DNA of 64,000 nucleotides, from positions 1,458,405 through 1,522,404 of the forward strand of contig NZ_CH672377.1 in NCBI RefSeq assembly GCF_000153105.1, in the 5' to 3' direction. The notes beneath the pieces are model-generated. The model was not told where the DNA came from, did no database searches, and was given only the letters and a program-made list of their open reading frames with translations. Below, piece by piece: positions 24,790-34,376 of this stretch (position 1 is the first letter of the stretch; each line of letters opens with the position of its first letter). Position numbers and translations under genes: made by a program. This stretch comes from Blastopirellula marina DSM 3645. GTDB lineage: Bacteria; Planctomycetota; Planctomycetia; Pirellulales; Pirellulaceae.

Positions 24790-25950
24790 ATGCGGAATTT
24801 CATCTTTCTATTCACGCTGGTCTTCTCTCTGGTTTCCGCCGCCGCGGCGGCGGAGCCAACTCCATCTCGCGTCGCTCTCGATCCCGCCCAGCCGTATCAA
24901 GCCGATCGTCGTGAACCGGTGGAGTACGATGTCGATTTTTCGATCGTCGTGACTCCGCCGTATCACACGCACAAGTTGAAGGTCTGGGTTCCGATTCCAC
25001 CGACAAACAACGGTCAAAAAGTTGGAACAAGCGACTGGTCCACCTTTCCGTTAGAAGTCGCTCCGACGATCCACGTCGAACCGAAATATGGCAACAAGTT
25101 CGCCTACTTTGAATTCGATGATCCTCACGGCGCCCAAATCATTCGCCATCGCTTCCACGCCCAGGTTTGGCAATTGGACTGGAAGATCAATCCGCAACAG
25201 ATACGCTCGATCGACACTTGGCCGGATGCTTTCACGCGTTATCGCAGCGGTGAAACTCAGGCGGTTGTCGTTGATCCGCGATTCAATCAGCTCGTTACGC
25301 AAATTCTTCCGACTCCCGGCAATCCGTTGGAGAACATGGGAACGGTGATGGACTACGTGATTCGTGACTTTCAGTACGACCACGTTAACGCTTCCCTCCA
25401 GGCAAGTTCGCTACACGCACTGGCCCATCACCACGGTCACTGCAGCGACTATCACGGCTTCTGCGCCTCGCTGGGCAGGGCGCTTGGCTATCCGACGCGC
25501 GTCACCTATGGGATTTCGCTCTTCCCGAAGAATTCGCCGTCGCATTGCAAGCTCGAAACTTATCTGCCTCCGTATGGCTGGGTTAGTTTCGATGTTTCGG
25601 AAACGCAGAAGTTGCTCGCTGCGATCAAGCAAGACGAAACGTTAAGCGTGGAGGGACGAGATCAATTGCTCGCTGCGGCCAAATCACGACTGATGAGCGG
25701 GTTTCGTGAGAATACGTGGCTAATGCAAACCCAAGGAACGGACTACGAATTGGCGCCAAAGGGAATTGGCCGCGTCCCAGTCGTTCGCACCGCCTATGTC
25801 GAAGCGGACGGCGTTGCGCTGCCGGAGCCGGATCCGGCGAATCGCGAAAAGCGGGAGTTTGCTTGGATGACGGCTCACAAGTATCGCGCGGACCGCTCGA
25901 TCACCAATGCGTTCAAAGATCGGGAAACGCTGAACGCCTACATCAAGTAG
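24790..25950 (+). CDS. Exported transglutaminase-like cysteine protease superfamily protein
   Basis: A 386-residue secreted protein with a signal peptide (MRNFIFLFTLVFSLVSAAAA, about 1-21). An N-terminal beta domain (about 45-125) precedes a transglutaminase-like core. The catalytic triad is visible as Cys218 (GHCSDYHGF), His252 (SHCKLETYL) and Asp268 (WVSFDVSE). Family members act as peptidases, amidases or cross-linkers; the substrate here is unknown. The ATG at 24790 is chosen for the signal peptide, although the upstream Shine-Dalgarno match is weak. A sulfatase follows 81 bases downstream on the same strand. Confidence 0.87.
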   Translation: MRNFIFLFTLVFSLVSAAAAAEPTPSRVALDPAQPYQADRREPVEYDVDFSIVVTPPYHTHKLKVWVPIPPTNNGQKVGTSDWSTFPLEVAPTIHVEPKYGNKFAYFEFDDPHGAQIIRHRFHAQVWQLDWKINPQQIRSIDTWPDAFTRYRSGETQAVVVDPRFNQLVTQILPTPGNPLENMGTVMDYVIRDFQYDHVNASLQASSLHALAHHHGHCSDYHGFCASLGRALGYPTRVTYGISLFPKNSPSHCKLETYLPPYGWVSFDVSETQKLLAAIKQDETLSVEGRDQLLAAAKSRLMSGFRENTWLMQTQGTDYELAPKGIGRVPVVRTAYVEADGVALPEPDPANREKREFAWMTAHKYRADRSITNAFKDRETLNAYIK

Positions 25951-26031
25951 CGAAGCGGCGGTGCGTGCAATGGCGTTTCTTTCTGGGTAAACTAGACATA
26001 AATTCCCCGCCTCCATTTCGATCGACGCCTT

Positions 26032-27795
26032 ATGAACGCCCGCCTCATTTTCGCGACGCTGTCTCTCTTACTCACCCTTACTTCGTGGAGCCAGGCGGAG
26101 CGGCGTCCGAACGTCGTCGTCTTTCTGGCCGACGATCAAGGCTGGGGAGACCTGAGCTATCAGGGCAATCAGAATCTGGCGACCCCCAACATCGACGCGA
26201 TCGCCCAGCAAGGCGCCTCGTTCGATTGGTTCTACGTTTGCAGCTTATGCGCACCGACGCGCGCCGAGTTTTTGACGGCGCGATTTCATGCCCGCGGCGG
26301 CGTTCGCGGCGTTTCGACCGGTCAAGAACGTCTGAACGTGGATGAACAAACGTTTGTCGAAGCGTTTCGAGATGCTGGTTACGCGACCGCTGCATTTGGC
26401 AAATGGCACAATGGAACGCAGTTTCCCTATCATCCGAACGCGCGAGGATTTGATGAGTTCTGCGGGTTTTGCTCTGGACATTGGGGCAACTACTTTGATC
26501 CGTTGCTCGAGCACAATAACCAACTGATCCGCGGCGAGGGGTTTATCGTCGATGATCTGACCAATCGCGCCATCCAGTTCATCGAGCGCCATCAAGACGA
26601 ACCGTTCTTGTGTTACGTGCCGTTTAATACGCCTCACTCGCCGATGCAGGTTCCCGACAAGTTTTACGACAAATTCGCCGACGTCGACTTCGAGATGAAA
26701 AATCGTGATCCCCAGAAAGAAGACCTGGCGATGACCCGCGCCGCTCTGGCGATGTGCGAAAACATCGATTGGAATGTCGGCCGCGTCTTGCAGAAGCTCG
26801 ATGACCTAAAACTGACCGACGACACCATCGTGGTCTATTTCTCGGACAATGGTCCCAACAGCTGGCGCTGGAACGGCGGGATGAAGGGGCGCAAGGGTTC
26901 GACCGATGAAGGAGGCGTTCGCTCTCCTCTCTTCATTCGCTGGCCCAAGCACATCTCCGCCGGACTCAAGATTGAGCAAGTCGCCGGAGCCATCGATCTG
27001 GGACCAACCCTGGCCGACCTGGCAGGCGTCAAGTTTCAGCCCCAGAAGCGGCTCGATGGTCGTAGTCTCTCGCCGCTGCTGTTGGATCAGCAGCAAGAAT
27101 TGCCCGAACGTCTCCTGTTTTCGATCCCCATTAAGAAATGGAAAAACGTCAGCGTCCGCTCTCAGCGATTTCGGCTTGATGCGGCAGGCCGTCTCTACGA
27201 GATCGCCAATGATATCGGCCAACGGACGGATGTCGCCGCGCAATACCCAGACGCGGTTCGCGAATTAACGAAGGCCGCTGCGCAGTTCCGCAGCGAAATC
27301 GCGGCGCAGATGGACGCCGAAACGCGACCGTTTACTGTCGGTTTTGCGCAGCTTACGCAGTTGCCAGCCAGAGACGGCAAACCGCACGGAAATATTCGTC
27401 GCAGCGCACCAGCGCCCAATTGTTCGTACTTTACCGGTTGGAAGAATGCGGACGATAAAATGACTTGGGATATTGAGATCGGTCAAGCCGGCAAATACGA
27501 GCCGATTGTCTACTACGCCGCCCCCAAGAGCGTCGTAGGCACGACGCTGCAATTAAGCTTCGTAGGACAAACTTCGACCGGCGAGATCCGTGCGCCGCAT
27601 GATCCGCCTGCCTATGGCCCCGAACTGGATCGCGCATCGCGCGGCAGTGAATCTCCAGTAAAAGACTTCACTCCGCTCTCGTTAGGGATCCTAGAACTGC
27701 CGGCAGGGACCGGCGAGCTGACCCTTTCGGCGCCGGAACTGACCTCCAGCCAAGGGCCCGAAATCCGAATGCTGTTGCTGCGCCGAATTCCCTGA
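26032..27795 (+). CDS. Exported sulfatase with C-terminal extra domain
   Basis: A 587-residue sulfatase with a signal peptide (about 1-22, ending SQAE). The metal site begins with Asp34-Asp35 (FLADDQGWGD). The sulfatase signature CAPTR is at 73-77, so Cys73 should be converted to formylglycine. FSDNGPN near residue 267 supplies further metal ligands, and GGMKGRKGSTDEGGVRSP follows as in arylsulfatases. About 115 C-terminal residues form an additional domain with mostly beta character (DMTWDIEIGQAGKYEPIVYY-like strands). Planctomycetes carry many such enzymes for sulfated polysaccharides. The substrate is not known and no maturation enzyme is in view. Confidence 0.93.
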   Translation: MNARLIFATLSLLLTLTSWSQAERRPNVVVFLADDQGWGDLSYQGNQNLATPNIDAIAQQGASFDWFYVCSLCAPTRAEFLTARFHARGGVRGVSTGQERLNVDEQTFVEAFRDAGYATAAFGKWHNGTQFPYHPNARGFDEFCGFCSGHWGNYFDPLLEHNNQLIRGEGFIVDDLTNRAIQFIERHQDEPFLCYVPFNTPHSPMQVPDKFYDKFADVDFEMKNRDPQKEDLAMTRAALAMCENIDWNVGRVLQKLDDLKLTDDTIVVYFSDNGPNSWRWNGGMKGRKGSTDEGGVRSPLFIRWPKHISAGLKIEQVAGAIDLGPTLADLAGVKFQPQKRLDGRSLSPLLLDQQQELPERLLFSIPIKKWKNVSVRSQRFRLDAAGRLYEIANDIGQRTDVAAQYPDAVRELTKAAAQFRSEIAAQMDAETRPFTVGFAQLTQLPARDGKPHGNIRRSAPAPNCSYFTGWKNADDKMTWDIEIGQAGKYEPIVYYAAPKSVVGTTLQLSFVGQTSTGEIRAPHDPPAYGPELDRASRGSESPVKDFTPLSLGILELPAGTGELTLSAPELTSSQGPEIRMLLLRRIP

Positions 27796-28005
27796 TCTTC
27801 GCAAAGTCCCGCGAACTTCAGCTTTCTCCTGATCGCATGCGCGATCCCCACGGTCGGACGAATCACTACGACCGAATGCCCTTGCGCGAATTCCCTGACC
27901 AGCTCGTGCGTTGCAAGTTGAAAACCAAGTTCTATATTTCCCGAGCCTCGATAACCGAGCTGACGGCGGGACTTCGCACCAGGGGCAAAATCGCGGTGAA
28001 ATGGC

Positions 28006-28944
28006 ATGAACGCAAACGACCAACGCATCCTACATATCGACGATGATCCGGCGATCACGCGGGTGATGCAGGCGCGTCTAGCGCAGCATGGCTACGCCGT
28101 CGATGAATTGCATGACCCGACCTGCTGGCGCGGCGCGCTGGTGAACGGCGGATATCGCGTTGTCATTCTCGACATCGAAATGCCGCAACTCAGCGGTCTC
28201 GAAGTCCTGCAACAAATCAAACAATTCGATATCGGCGTCGCTGTCATCATTTTGACCGGCCAGGTGAAGATGAACCTGGTGTTTGAGGCGCTGGGCTACG
28301 GCGCAGAATTCTGCTTGTTCAAACCGGCGAACGAATTGCGCCAGATTCTTGAGGCGCTCGAAGCCTCCTTCTCTCGAATCGATCATTGGCGATCGGCTGC
28401 GGCTCACGCCGCTCGCCAGATACGAATCCAGAAGAAGACTTCAGAAATCAAATCCAAATTGAAAGCGAACGTCACCGTTTCGCCGTCCCTCGTCGGACAG
28501 TTGCCAGGCAGTTTTGAGTGGAGCAAGTTCGAGGACTATCTCGTTTCGCGCGGCGCTATAACGCTGGAGAAGCTGAAGATCGCACGCACCGCTTACGCTC
28601 GATCGGTCAAGCCAATCGGCCAGATCGCTTTGCAAAACCGCTATCTCGGAGTCGCCGGACTGATGCAAGTTCTCGAACGACAAGCCGATACGCAGGCAAT
28701 GTTCGGAGAAACGGCGATTGAACTCAAATTGCTGACGCACGAACAGGTCGAAGACTTGTTGGAAAAGCAGAAGCATCTTTCTACGACCCCGCAAGATGCG
28801 ATTTTTACGGTCGGCGCGATGACGCCGGTCAACTTGAATCGCTATCTCGCGGAATACCTACGAGAAATGGAAGCGTCTTCTTCCTGGGCGGTTCCATCGC
28901 CGGAGACGACCGACCATCCCCACCAAGTCACGGCGACTCTGTAG
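28006..28944 (+). CDS. Response regulator with MshEN/GspE-N-like C-terminal region
   Basis: A 312-residue protein opening the chemosensory operon. Residues 5-125 form a receiver domain: acidic pocket IDDD (11-14), phospho-acceptor Asp56 (VVILDIEMPQ), Thr84 and Lys106 (CLFKPAN). The C-terminal half (about 165-285) has no DNA-binding helix-turn-helix. It contains two stretches, LVSRGAITLEKLKIARTAYA and ETAIELKLLTHEQVEDLLEK, each followed or preceded by a Gly at the start of a helix. These resemble the GspE N-terminal (MshEN) fold, which in some proteins binds c-di-GMP; that link is my inference. CheA follows after 28 bases. Confidence 0.8.
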   Translation: MNANDQRILHIDDDPAITRVMQARLAQHGYAVDELHDPTCWRGALVNGGYRVVILDIEMPQLSGLEVLQQIKQFDIGVAVIILTGQVKMNLVFEALGYGAEFCLFKPANELRQILEALEASFSRIDHWRSAAAHAARQIRIQKKTSEIKSKLKANVTVSPSLVGQLPGSFEWSKFEDYLVSRGAITLEKLKIARTAYARSVKPIGQIALQNRYLGVAGLMQVLERQADTQAMFGETAIELKLLTHEQVEDLLEKQKHLSTTPQDAIFTVGAMTPVNLNRYLAEYLREMEASSSWAVPSPETTDHPHQVTATL

Positions 28945-28972
28945 TCCCCCACGGTTCAGGAGCACAGGTTTG

Positions 28973-31657
28973 ATGATGTACGAAGACAATGAGCTAGTCG
29001 CAGAGTTCGTAATCGAATCGAACGAGCATCTCGCGAACGTCGAGTCGCAGCTGCTCGCGATCGAAGCCGGCGGAGCCAGCGTCGACGTCGATCTAGTGAA
29101 CACGGTCTTTCGTGCGATCCATTCGATCAAAGGCGCCGCCGGTTTTTTGGGGCTGCGCAACATCAATGACTTGTCGCACAGTCTGGAAAACGTGCTCAAC
29201 AAGCTCCGCAATCTAGAGCTCGTTCCCAACTCGGCGATGACCGATGTCATGCTTCGCGCATCGGATCAGCTGCGATCGATGATCAACGACATCGACAACT
29301 CGAACAACATGCCGATCGCCGATTTCGTCGAACAGCTTGACCAGATCGCAGTCGGCGGTGCGCCGACCGCCGCAGCAACGGTCACAGAAACCGTAGCCAC
29401 GACAGCGGCTGTCGACGAAGCTGCGCCCATCGAAATCGCACCGCCCACGCCGGTCGCCGAGACGCCCCCGGTTGTCGCCGAACCGGCCCCGATCGCGAAA
29501 GCGGCGAGCGAAGAACATCGCCCGGAAGTTTCGGCCAATGTGGAAGCGAACATTCGTGTTCCGGTTAGCGTGCTTGATCGGCTGATGAATCTGACCGGCG
29601 AACTCGTTCTTTGCCGCAACCAGGTGATTCAAGCGATCTCCTGCCGGAACGACTCTGGCCTCGAAGCCGTCGCATCGGGTCTCGATCAGGTCACCAGCGA
29701 ACTGCAAGACGCCGTGATGCAAACGCGGATGCAGCCGATTGGTTCGGTCTTCAATCGCTTTATCCGAGTCGTTCGCGATCTGGGCGCCAAACTTGGCAAA
29801 GAATGCAATCTGCAGATCGACGGCAAAGAAGTTGAAGTCGACAAGTCGATTATCGAAGCGATCGGCGATCCGATGACCCACTTGATCCGTAACTCGATGG
29901 ATCATGGGCTGGAAACCCCGCAAAAACGAGTCGCAGCCGACAAAAGCCCGAGCGGGCAAATCAACCTTCGCGCCTACCATCAAGCAGGCAAGGTCCGCAT
30001 CGAGATCGAAGATGACGGCCAAGGCATCAACCCAGCGATCCTGAAAGAAAAAGCGGTCAGTAAAGGCGTAATCACGCAAGACCAGGCCGATCAGATGAGC
30101 GATCGCGATGCGGTTCGCTTGATCTTCCACGCCGGCTTTTCGACCGCAGAAAAGTTGACCGATGTCAGCGGACGCGGCGTCGGCATGGATGTCGTTCGCA
30201 GCAACATCGAGAAACTCGGCGGCACGGTAGACGTCGAATCGACGATCGGCCGCGGAACCAACATCTTGATCACGTTGCCGCTGACGCTGGCGATCATCCC
30301 GTCGCTGATTGTGGAGTCTTGCGGCAATCGATTCGCGATTCCGCAAGCCAATATTTCGGAACTGGTTCGCATTCGATCCGACGACGAGCATCGCTTGACT
30401 CGCGTCAAAGGGGTCGAAATGCTCCGACTTCGCGGTTCGTTGCTGCCGATCGTCCGCATGAAGCAGATTTTGAACTTAGCGAACGAAGAAGCGGTGACCA
30501 CTTCGAGCAGCATCATCGTCGTTGAGACAGGACGCGCCCGCTACGGCTTAGCGGTCGATGGTCTGCACGATTCGGAAGAAATCGTCGTCAAACCGCTGGG
30601 TCGTCACTTGCGTAGTTGCAAATGTCTTTCCGGCGCTACGATCCTGGGCGATGGGCACATCGCGTTGATCCTGGACGTTTCCGGCATCGGCGCCGAGGCG
30701 AAACTCGATCTGACCGATCAAAGTGATCTCGAAGCGAAACGGATCCAGGAAGACCTGCACGCCGGCGAAGAATCGCAAACGTTGTTGATGTTCACGAATC
30801 ATCCGCAAGAACACTTCGCCATCCCGATGGGCGTCGTTCTTCGCGTCGAACGGATTCGAGCCGATCAGATCGATACGGTCGGCGGCCTAGAAGTGTTGCA
30901 ATATCGCGGCGCATCGCTGCCGGTCATGCGATTGGAAGACAATATCAACGCCCAACCGGCGCCTACCGATCTGAAAAGCGTGTTCGTCGTGATCTTCGAT
31001 ATCAATGGTTACGAGGTCGGCTTGATCGCGCCGCAACTGAAGGACATTCAAAACGTCTCGATGCACATCGATGCGACGACCTTCCGCGAAACGGGCGTCT
31101 GCGGCTCGTTCGTGCTCGAAGACCAGGCGATTCGGTTGCTCGACGTCTTCAAGATTGTCGAGAAGCATCGCCCTGAATGGTTCGAGCATCATAAGGTCGC
31201 GGCCGAAACTCGCTCGCACGATCCGCTGGTCCTGCTGGCCGAAGACTCCGACTTCTTCCGACGTCAAGTGAAGAGCTCCCTGGAAGACGCCGGCTTCCAA
31301 GTAGTCGACGCCGAAGATGGTCAAGCCGCTTGGGACACGTTGCAACGAGGCGAATTCGCCTTTGACTTGATCGTCACCGACATCGAAATGCCGCGCATGA
31401 ACGGCTTTGAGTTTTCTCGCAAGGTCCGCAACTCGGAAAAGTGGAAGGACATGCCGATCATCGCTCTGACTTCGCTCGCCTCTGACGAACATCGGCGCGA
31501 AGGTGAAGCAGCCGGCATCAACGATTATCAAATCAAGATGGATCGCGAACGCCTGTTGTCATCGGTCTCTCGACTGACGCAGACCGACGTGGAGACGCTT
31601 CGCCGTCAAGCGATGCGTGAGGGTACTACTCGAGAACTGTCAACCGCGGGAGTCTAA
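28973..31657 (+). CDS. cheA: Hybrid chemotaxis-type histidine kinase CheA with fused receiver
   Basis: An 894-residue kinase. The HPt domain (1-110) has phospho-acceptor His50 (AIHSIKGAAGFLG). An Ala/Pro-rich linker follows (about 118-180), with no evident P2 (CheY/CheB docking) domain. The dimerisation helices start at about 190 (VSVLDRLMNLTGELVLCRNQ). The ATPase boxes are HLIRNSMDHGLE, DDGQGI and GRGVGMDVV. Two CheW-like domains then occur in tandem (about 445-585 and 600-740), where a standard CheA has one. A receiver domain is at the C-terminus (about 755-875, VTDIEMPRMNGFEF). A TCAGGAG site precedes the ATG. The fused receiver may act as a phosphate sink. The adjacent genes are cheW, cheB and cheR. 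Confidence 0.93.
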   Translation: MMYEDNELVAEFVIESNEHLANVESQLLAIEAGGASVDVDLVNTVFRAIHSIKGAAGFLGLRNINDLSHSLENVLNKLRNLELVPNSAMTDVMLRASDQLRSMINDIDNSNNMPIADFVEQLDQIAVGGAPTAAATVTETVATTAAVDEAAPIEIAPPTPVAETPPVVAEPAPIAKAASEEHRPEVSANVEANIRVPVSVLDRLMNLTGELVLCRNQVIQAISCRNDSGLEAVASGLDQVTSELQDAVMQTRMQPIGSVFNRFIRVVRDLGAKLGKECNLQIDGKEVEVDKSIIEAIGDPMTHLIRNSMDHGLETPQKRVAADKSPSGQINLRAYHQAGKVRIEIEDDGQGINPAILKEKAVSKGVITQDQADQMSDRDAVRLIFHAGFSTAEKLTDVSGRGVGMDVVRSNIEKLGGTVDVESTIGRGTNILITLPLTLAIIPSLIVESCGNRFAIPQANISELVRIRSDDEHRLTRVKGVEMLRLRGSLLPIVRMKQILNLANEEAVTTSSSIIVVETGRARYGLAVDGLHDSEEIVVKPLGRHLRSCKCLSGATILGDGHIALILDVSGIGAEAKLDLTDQSDLEAKRIQEDLHAGEESQTLLMFTNHPQEHFAIPMGVVLRVERIRADQIDTVGGLEVLQYRGASLPVMRLEDNINAQPAPTDLKSVFVVIFDINGYEVGLIAPQLKDIQNVSMHIDATTFRETGVCGSFVLEDQAIRLLDVFKIVEKHRPEWFEHHKVAAETRSHDPLVLLAEDSDFFRRQVKSSLEDAGFQVVDAEDGQAAWDTLQRGEFAFDLIVTDIEMPRMNGFEFSRKVRNSEKWKDMPIIALTSLASDEHRREGEAAGINDYQIKMDRERLLSSVSRLTQTDVETLRRQAMREGTTRELSTAGV

Positions 31658-32136
31658 TGATGACCAACAACGAAAAAAAGAGCATTATCGACGGGGAGCA
31701 ACAGTTCGTCACGTTCTACCTGGGCGACGTGCTGCTGGCGATCCCAATCGGCTGCGTCCAAGAGATCAACCGCCAATTGGAATGCACGCCGGTGCCGCAA
31801 GCTCCGCCGTACGTCTGCGGCTGCGTCAACCTGCGCGGCGAAGTCGTCACGGTGGTCAATCCGCGGCAGATCCTGAAACTCGAACCGGCGGACGAGACGC
31901 GTGAGAGTCGCAACCTGATCATCAACTCGCAAGGCGAAGCGGTCGGACTGATCGTCGATAAAGTATCAGACATCCTGACGCTCAAAGCAGACGACGTCTC
32001 CCCGCCGCCAGCGAACCTGAAAGGGGTCGAAGGCCGCTTTTTCGTCGGCGTCCATCAACGTGAAGAGGACGTCGTCGTGTTGCTCAATATTGATGAGATG
32101 TTGAACGACACGAACGAGTACGCATCGCTAGCCTAG
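31657..32136 (+). CDS. cheW: Chemotaxis coupling protein CheW
   Basis: A 159-residue single CheW domain that couples receptors to CheA. Recognisable stretches are FVTFYLGDVLLAIPIGCVQE (about 17-36), APPYVCGCVNLRGEVVTVVN (about 48-67) and AVGLIVDKVSDIL, with the conserved N-L-R-G at the heart of the family. Its ATG overlaps the last base of the cheA stop (TAATG), so translation is likely coupled. Confidence 0.95.
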   Translation: MMTNNEKKSIIDGEQQFVTFYLGDVLLAIPIGCVQEINRQLECTPVPQAPPYVCGCVNLRGEVVTVVNPRQILKLEPADETRESRNLIINSQGEAVGLIVDKVSDILTLKADDVSPPPANLKGVEGRFFVGVHQREEDVVVLLNIDEMLNDTNEYASLA

Positions 32137-32214
32137 TCGGCCTCGCCGATCCGTTCGGGCCACGGATTGCGGCCTGAATCCAGTTGGCGACCAGGAGGAG
32201 CGGAGTAGGAATTC

Positions 32215-33345
32215 ATGAGCGATGAAGATCGGATTCGCGTCCTCGTTGTCGACGACTCGGCTCTGTACCGTAAGTTAGTCCGAGATGTTCTCGCCCAAAT
32301 CCCGCAGCTCGAGGTCGTCGGCGTCGCGGCCGATGGACGCATCGCCCTCGACAAAATTGAATACCTGCGTCCCGACCTGATCACGTTGGATGTCGAAATG
32401 CCGACGATCGACGGACTTGGCGTTCTCAAAGAACTAAAACGCTTTCCGCACCCGCCCGGCGTGATCATGCTGAGCGCGCTGACCGGCGCCGGCGCCGAAG
32501 CGACCATGGCGGCGCTGCAGTTGGGCGCTTTCGACTTCGTGCTAAAACCAAACGGCGCTAACGTCGAAGCGAGTACCGCCGCGTTGTCAGAGACCTTGAA
32601 ACAGCGGGTCGACGCTTACTTGCGGCGCGTCGTGCGGACGCCCAAATTGGTCGCCGCTGGAACAACGCATCATCCAACCGAAGCCCCGCCCAAAGCGCGC
32701 GAAGAGCCGAAGCCGCCGCATCCCGCAGCGCTGAAATCGGCGCTCGATCTCTCCTTTCGATTTCCGATCGAAGCCGTTGCGCTGGGGATTTCGACCGGGG
32801 GACCGCCGGCGCTCACCGCTCAGTTGCCATCGATCCCCAAGGACTTTCCGGTTCCCATTTTCGTCGTCCAACATATGCCGCCGATTTTCACCAAGTCGCT
32901 TGCCGATGATCTCAATCGCCGCTGCCAGGCCGAAGTGGTCGAAGCCGCCGATGGCGATGAGGTTCGCCCCGGAACGATCTATATCGCCCCCGGCGGTCAC
33001 CAGATGAAAGTCGAACGGGACGGCGTGCGAACGCGCATTCGCGTTAATAACGATCCTCACGAACGAAATTGCCGCCCTTCGGTCGATTACCTGTTCCGCT
33101 CCATCTCCCACGTCTACGGAGGTTCCGCCCTCGGCGTGATCATGACCGGAATGGGAGACGACGGCACGGTCGGCTGCAAATTGCTCAAGCGTCAGGGGGC
33201 GAACATCCTCGCCCAAAATGAAGCAAGCTCTGTTGTCTACGGGATGCCGCGGAGCATCGTCGAGGCCGATTTGGCCGATTTGATTTGTCCACTACACGAC
33301 GTCGGACGGGAAATCGTCAATTGCGTCAAACGGAGCCGAGTTTAG
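32215..33345 (+). CDS. cheB: Chemotaxis response regulator protein-glutamate methylesterase CheB
   Basis: A 376-residue two-domain enzyme. The receiver has phospho-acceptor Asp59 (LITLDVEMP) and spans about 6-125. A Pro-rich linker leads to the methylesterase domain (about 183-370). Its catalytic Ser193 (GISTGGPPAL), His220 (VVQHMPP) and Asp315 (TGMGDDG) are all present. It removes methyl groups from, and deamidates, receptor glutamates. An AGGAGGAG-rich leader precedes the start and cheR begins four bases after its stop. Its presence with cheR implies methylated chemoreceptors elsewhere in the genome. Confidence 0.96.
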   Translation: MSDEDRIRVLVVDDSALYRKLVRDVLAQIPQLEVVGVAADGRIALDKIEYLRPDLITLDVEMPTIDGLGVLKELKRFPHPPGVIMLSALTGAGAEATMAALQLGAFDFVLKPNGANVEASTAALSETLKQRVDAYLRRVVRTPKLVAAGTTHHPTEAPPKAREEPKPPHPAALKSALDLSFRFPIEAVALGISTGGPPALTAQLPSIPKDFPVPIFVVQHMPPIFTKSLADDLNRRCQAEVVEAADGDEVRPGTIYIAPGGHQMKVERDGVRTRIRVNNDPHERNCRPSVDYLFRSISHVYGGSALGVIMTGMGDDGTVGCKLLKRQGANILAQNEASSVVYGMPRSIVEADLADLICPLHDVGREIVNCVKRSRV

Positions 33346-33349
33346 AAAC

Positions 33350-34240
33350 ATGACGCCTCAAGATATTGACGCGATTTGCGGTCTGGTCTACGACCTCTGC
33401 GGAATCGCACTCGATAGCTCGAAAGACTATTTGATCGAGAGTCGTCTCGCCGAACTCGTCAAACGAGAAGGTTGCGCCAACTACGTCGACTTCGCAGTTC
33501 GCGCTCGCAACTCAAGCGACAATTTGAAACGCGACGTGGTCAATGCGATCACGACGCGCGAAACCCTGTTCTTTCGTGACAAGTCTCCCTTCGAAGCGCT
33601 GATGTTCAAAGCGATTCCGGAGCTTGTCGACGAGAAATCGAAATCGGCGTACGACAAGCGAATCCGCATCTGGTCCGCGGCCTGCAGCACCGGACAAGAG
33701 CCGTACAGCATTGCGATGACGCTGATGGAAACGCTGCCCGATTTTCGCAACTGGAATATCTCGATTCTCGCGACCGATATCTCCGACGATGCGATCGACC
33801 GCGCCAGCCGTGGGCTTTATCCGCCGCTAGAAACGTCACGCGGGCTCGAATCGCGTTACCTCAACAAATACTTCACGCCGCAAGACGGCGGACATCGCAT
33901 CAAAGACGAAGTTCGTGCGATGGTCTCGTTTGAGAAGGTCAACCTGCTGCAAAGCTTCGTTCACCTGGGACGGTTTGACATCGTCTTTTGCCGCAACGCG
34001 ATCATCTATTTCAATGCCGAAGACCGCCGCCGGACCTATCTGAACCTGGCGAACCAAGTGACCGACAATGGATATCTGTTTGTCGGCTCGTCAGAATCGT
34101 TGATCGATCTGGGACCGAAGTTCCAGCCGCAACATCACTGCAAGTCGGTCTTCTATCAACCCAATCGCCAATTGCCTGATTTTATTTTGGCGAACAAAGT
34201 GGGCCCCGCTGTGACTCCTGCGACCCCAGTCGTCCGGTAG
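33350..34240 (+). CDS. cheR: Chemotaxis protein methyltransferase CheR
   Basis: A 296-residue SAM-dependent methyltransferase that methylates receptor glutamates. The N-terminal helical domain is at about 1-75. TTRETLFFRD (68-77) is the family signature before the catalytic domain. The SAM-binding motif is SAACSTGQEPYS (109-120), and FDIVFCRNAIIYFN is the typical late motif. It is the last gene of the operon. No TPR extension is present. Confidence 0.96.
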   Translation: MTPQDIDAICGLVYDLCGIALDSSKDYLIESRLAELVKREGCANYVDFAVRARNSSDNLKRDVVNAITTRETLFFRDKSPFEALMFKAIPELVDEKSKSAYDKRIRIWSAACSTGQEPYSIAMTLMETLPDFRNWNISILATDISDDAIDRASRGLYPPLETSRGLESRYLNKYFTPQDGGHRIKDEVRAMVSFEKVNLLQSFVHLGRFDIVFCRNAIIYFNAEDRRRTYLNLANQVTDNGYLFVGSSESLIDLGPKFQPQHHCKSVFYQPNRQLPDFILANKVGPAVTPATPVVR

Positions 34241-34376
34241 TGTTTTCATCAAGCTGAACGAAACCAATAGTCCCCTTTGGCAAGACCGCTCTCGACCGCA
34301 TTCGATCTTTTGTCATTGGGCTGCTGCGCGTAAAATTTGGGGAAATGGAATTTCCCCAGCTACGGAAGGATCCGTC

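Noticed and set aside
27837-28046. A 69-codon plus-strand frame before the response regulator
   Set aside because: Overlaps the start of a well-supported gene and has no recognisable features.
29213-30391. A 392-codon minus-strand open frame opposite cheA
   Set aside because: Antisense shadow; cheA motifs are complete on the plus strand.
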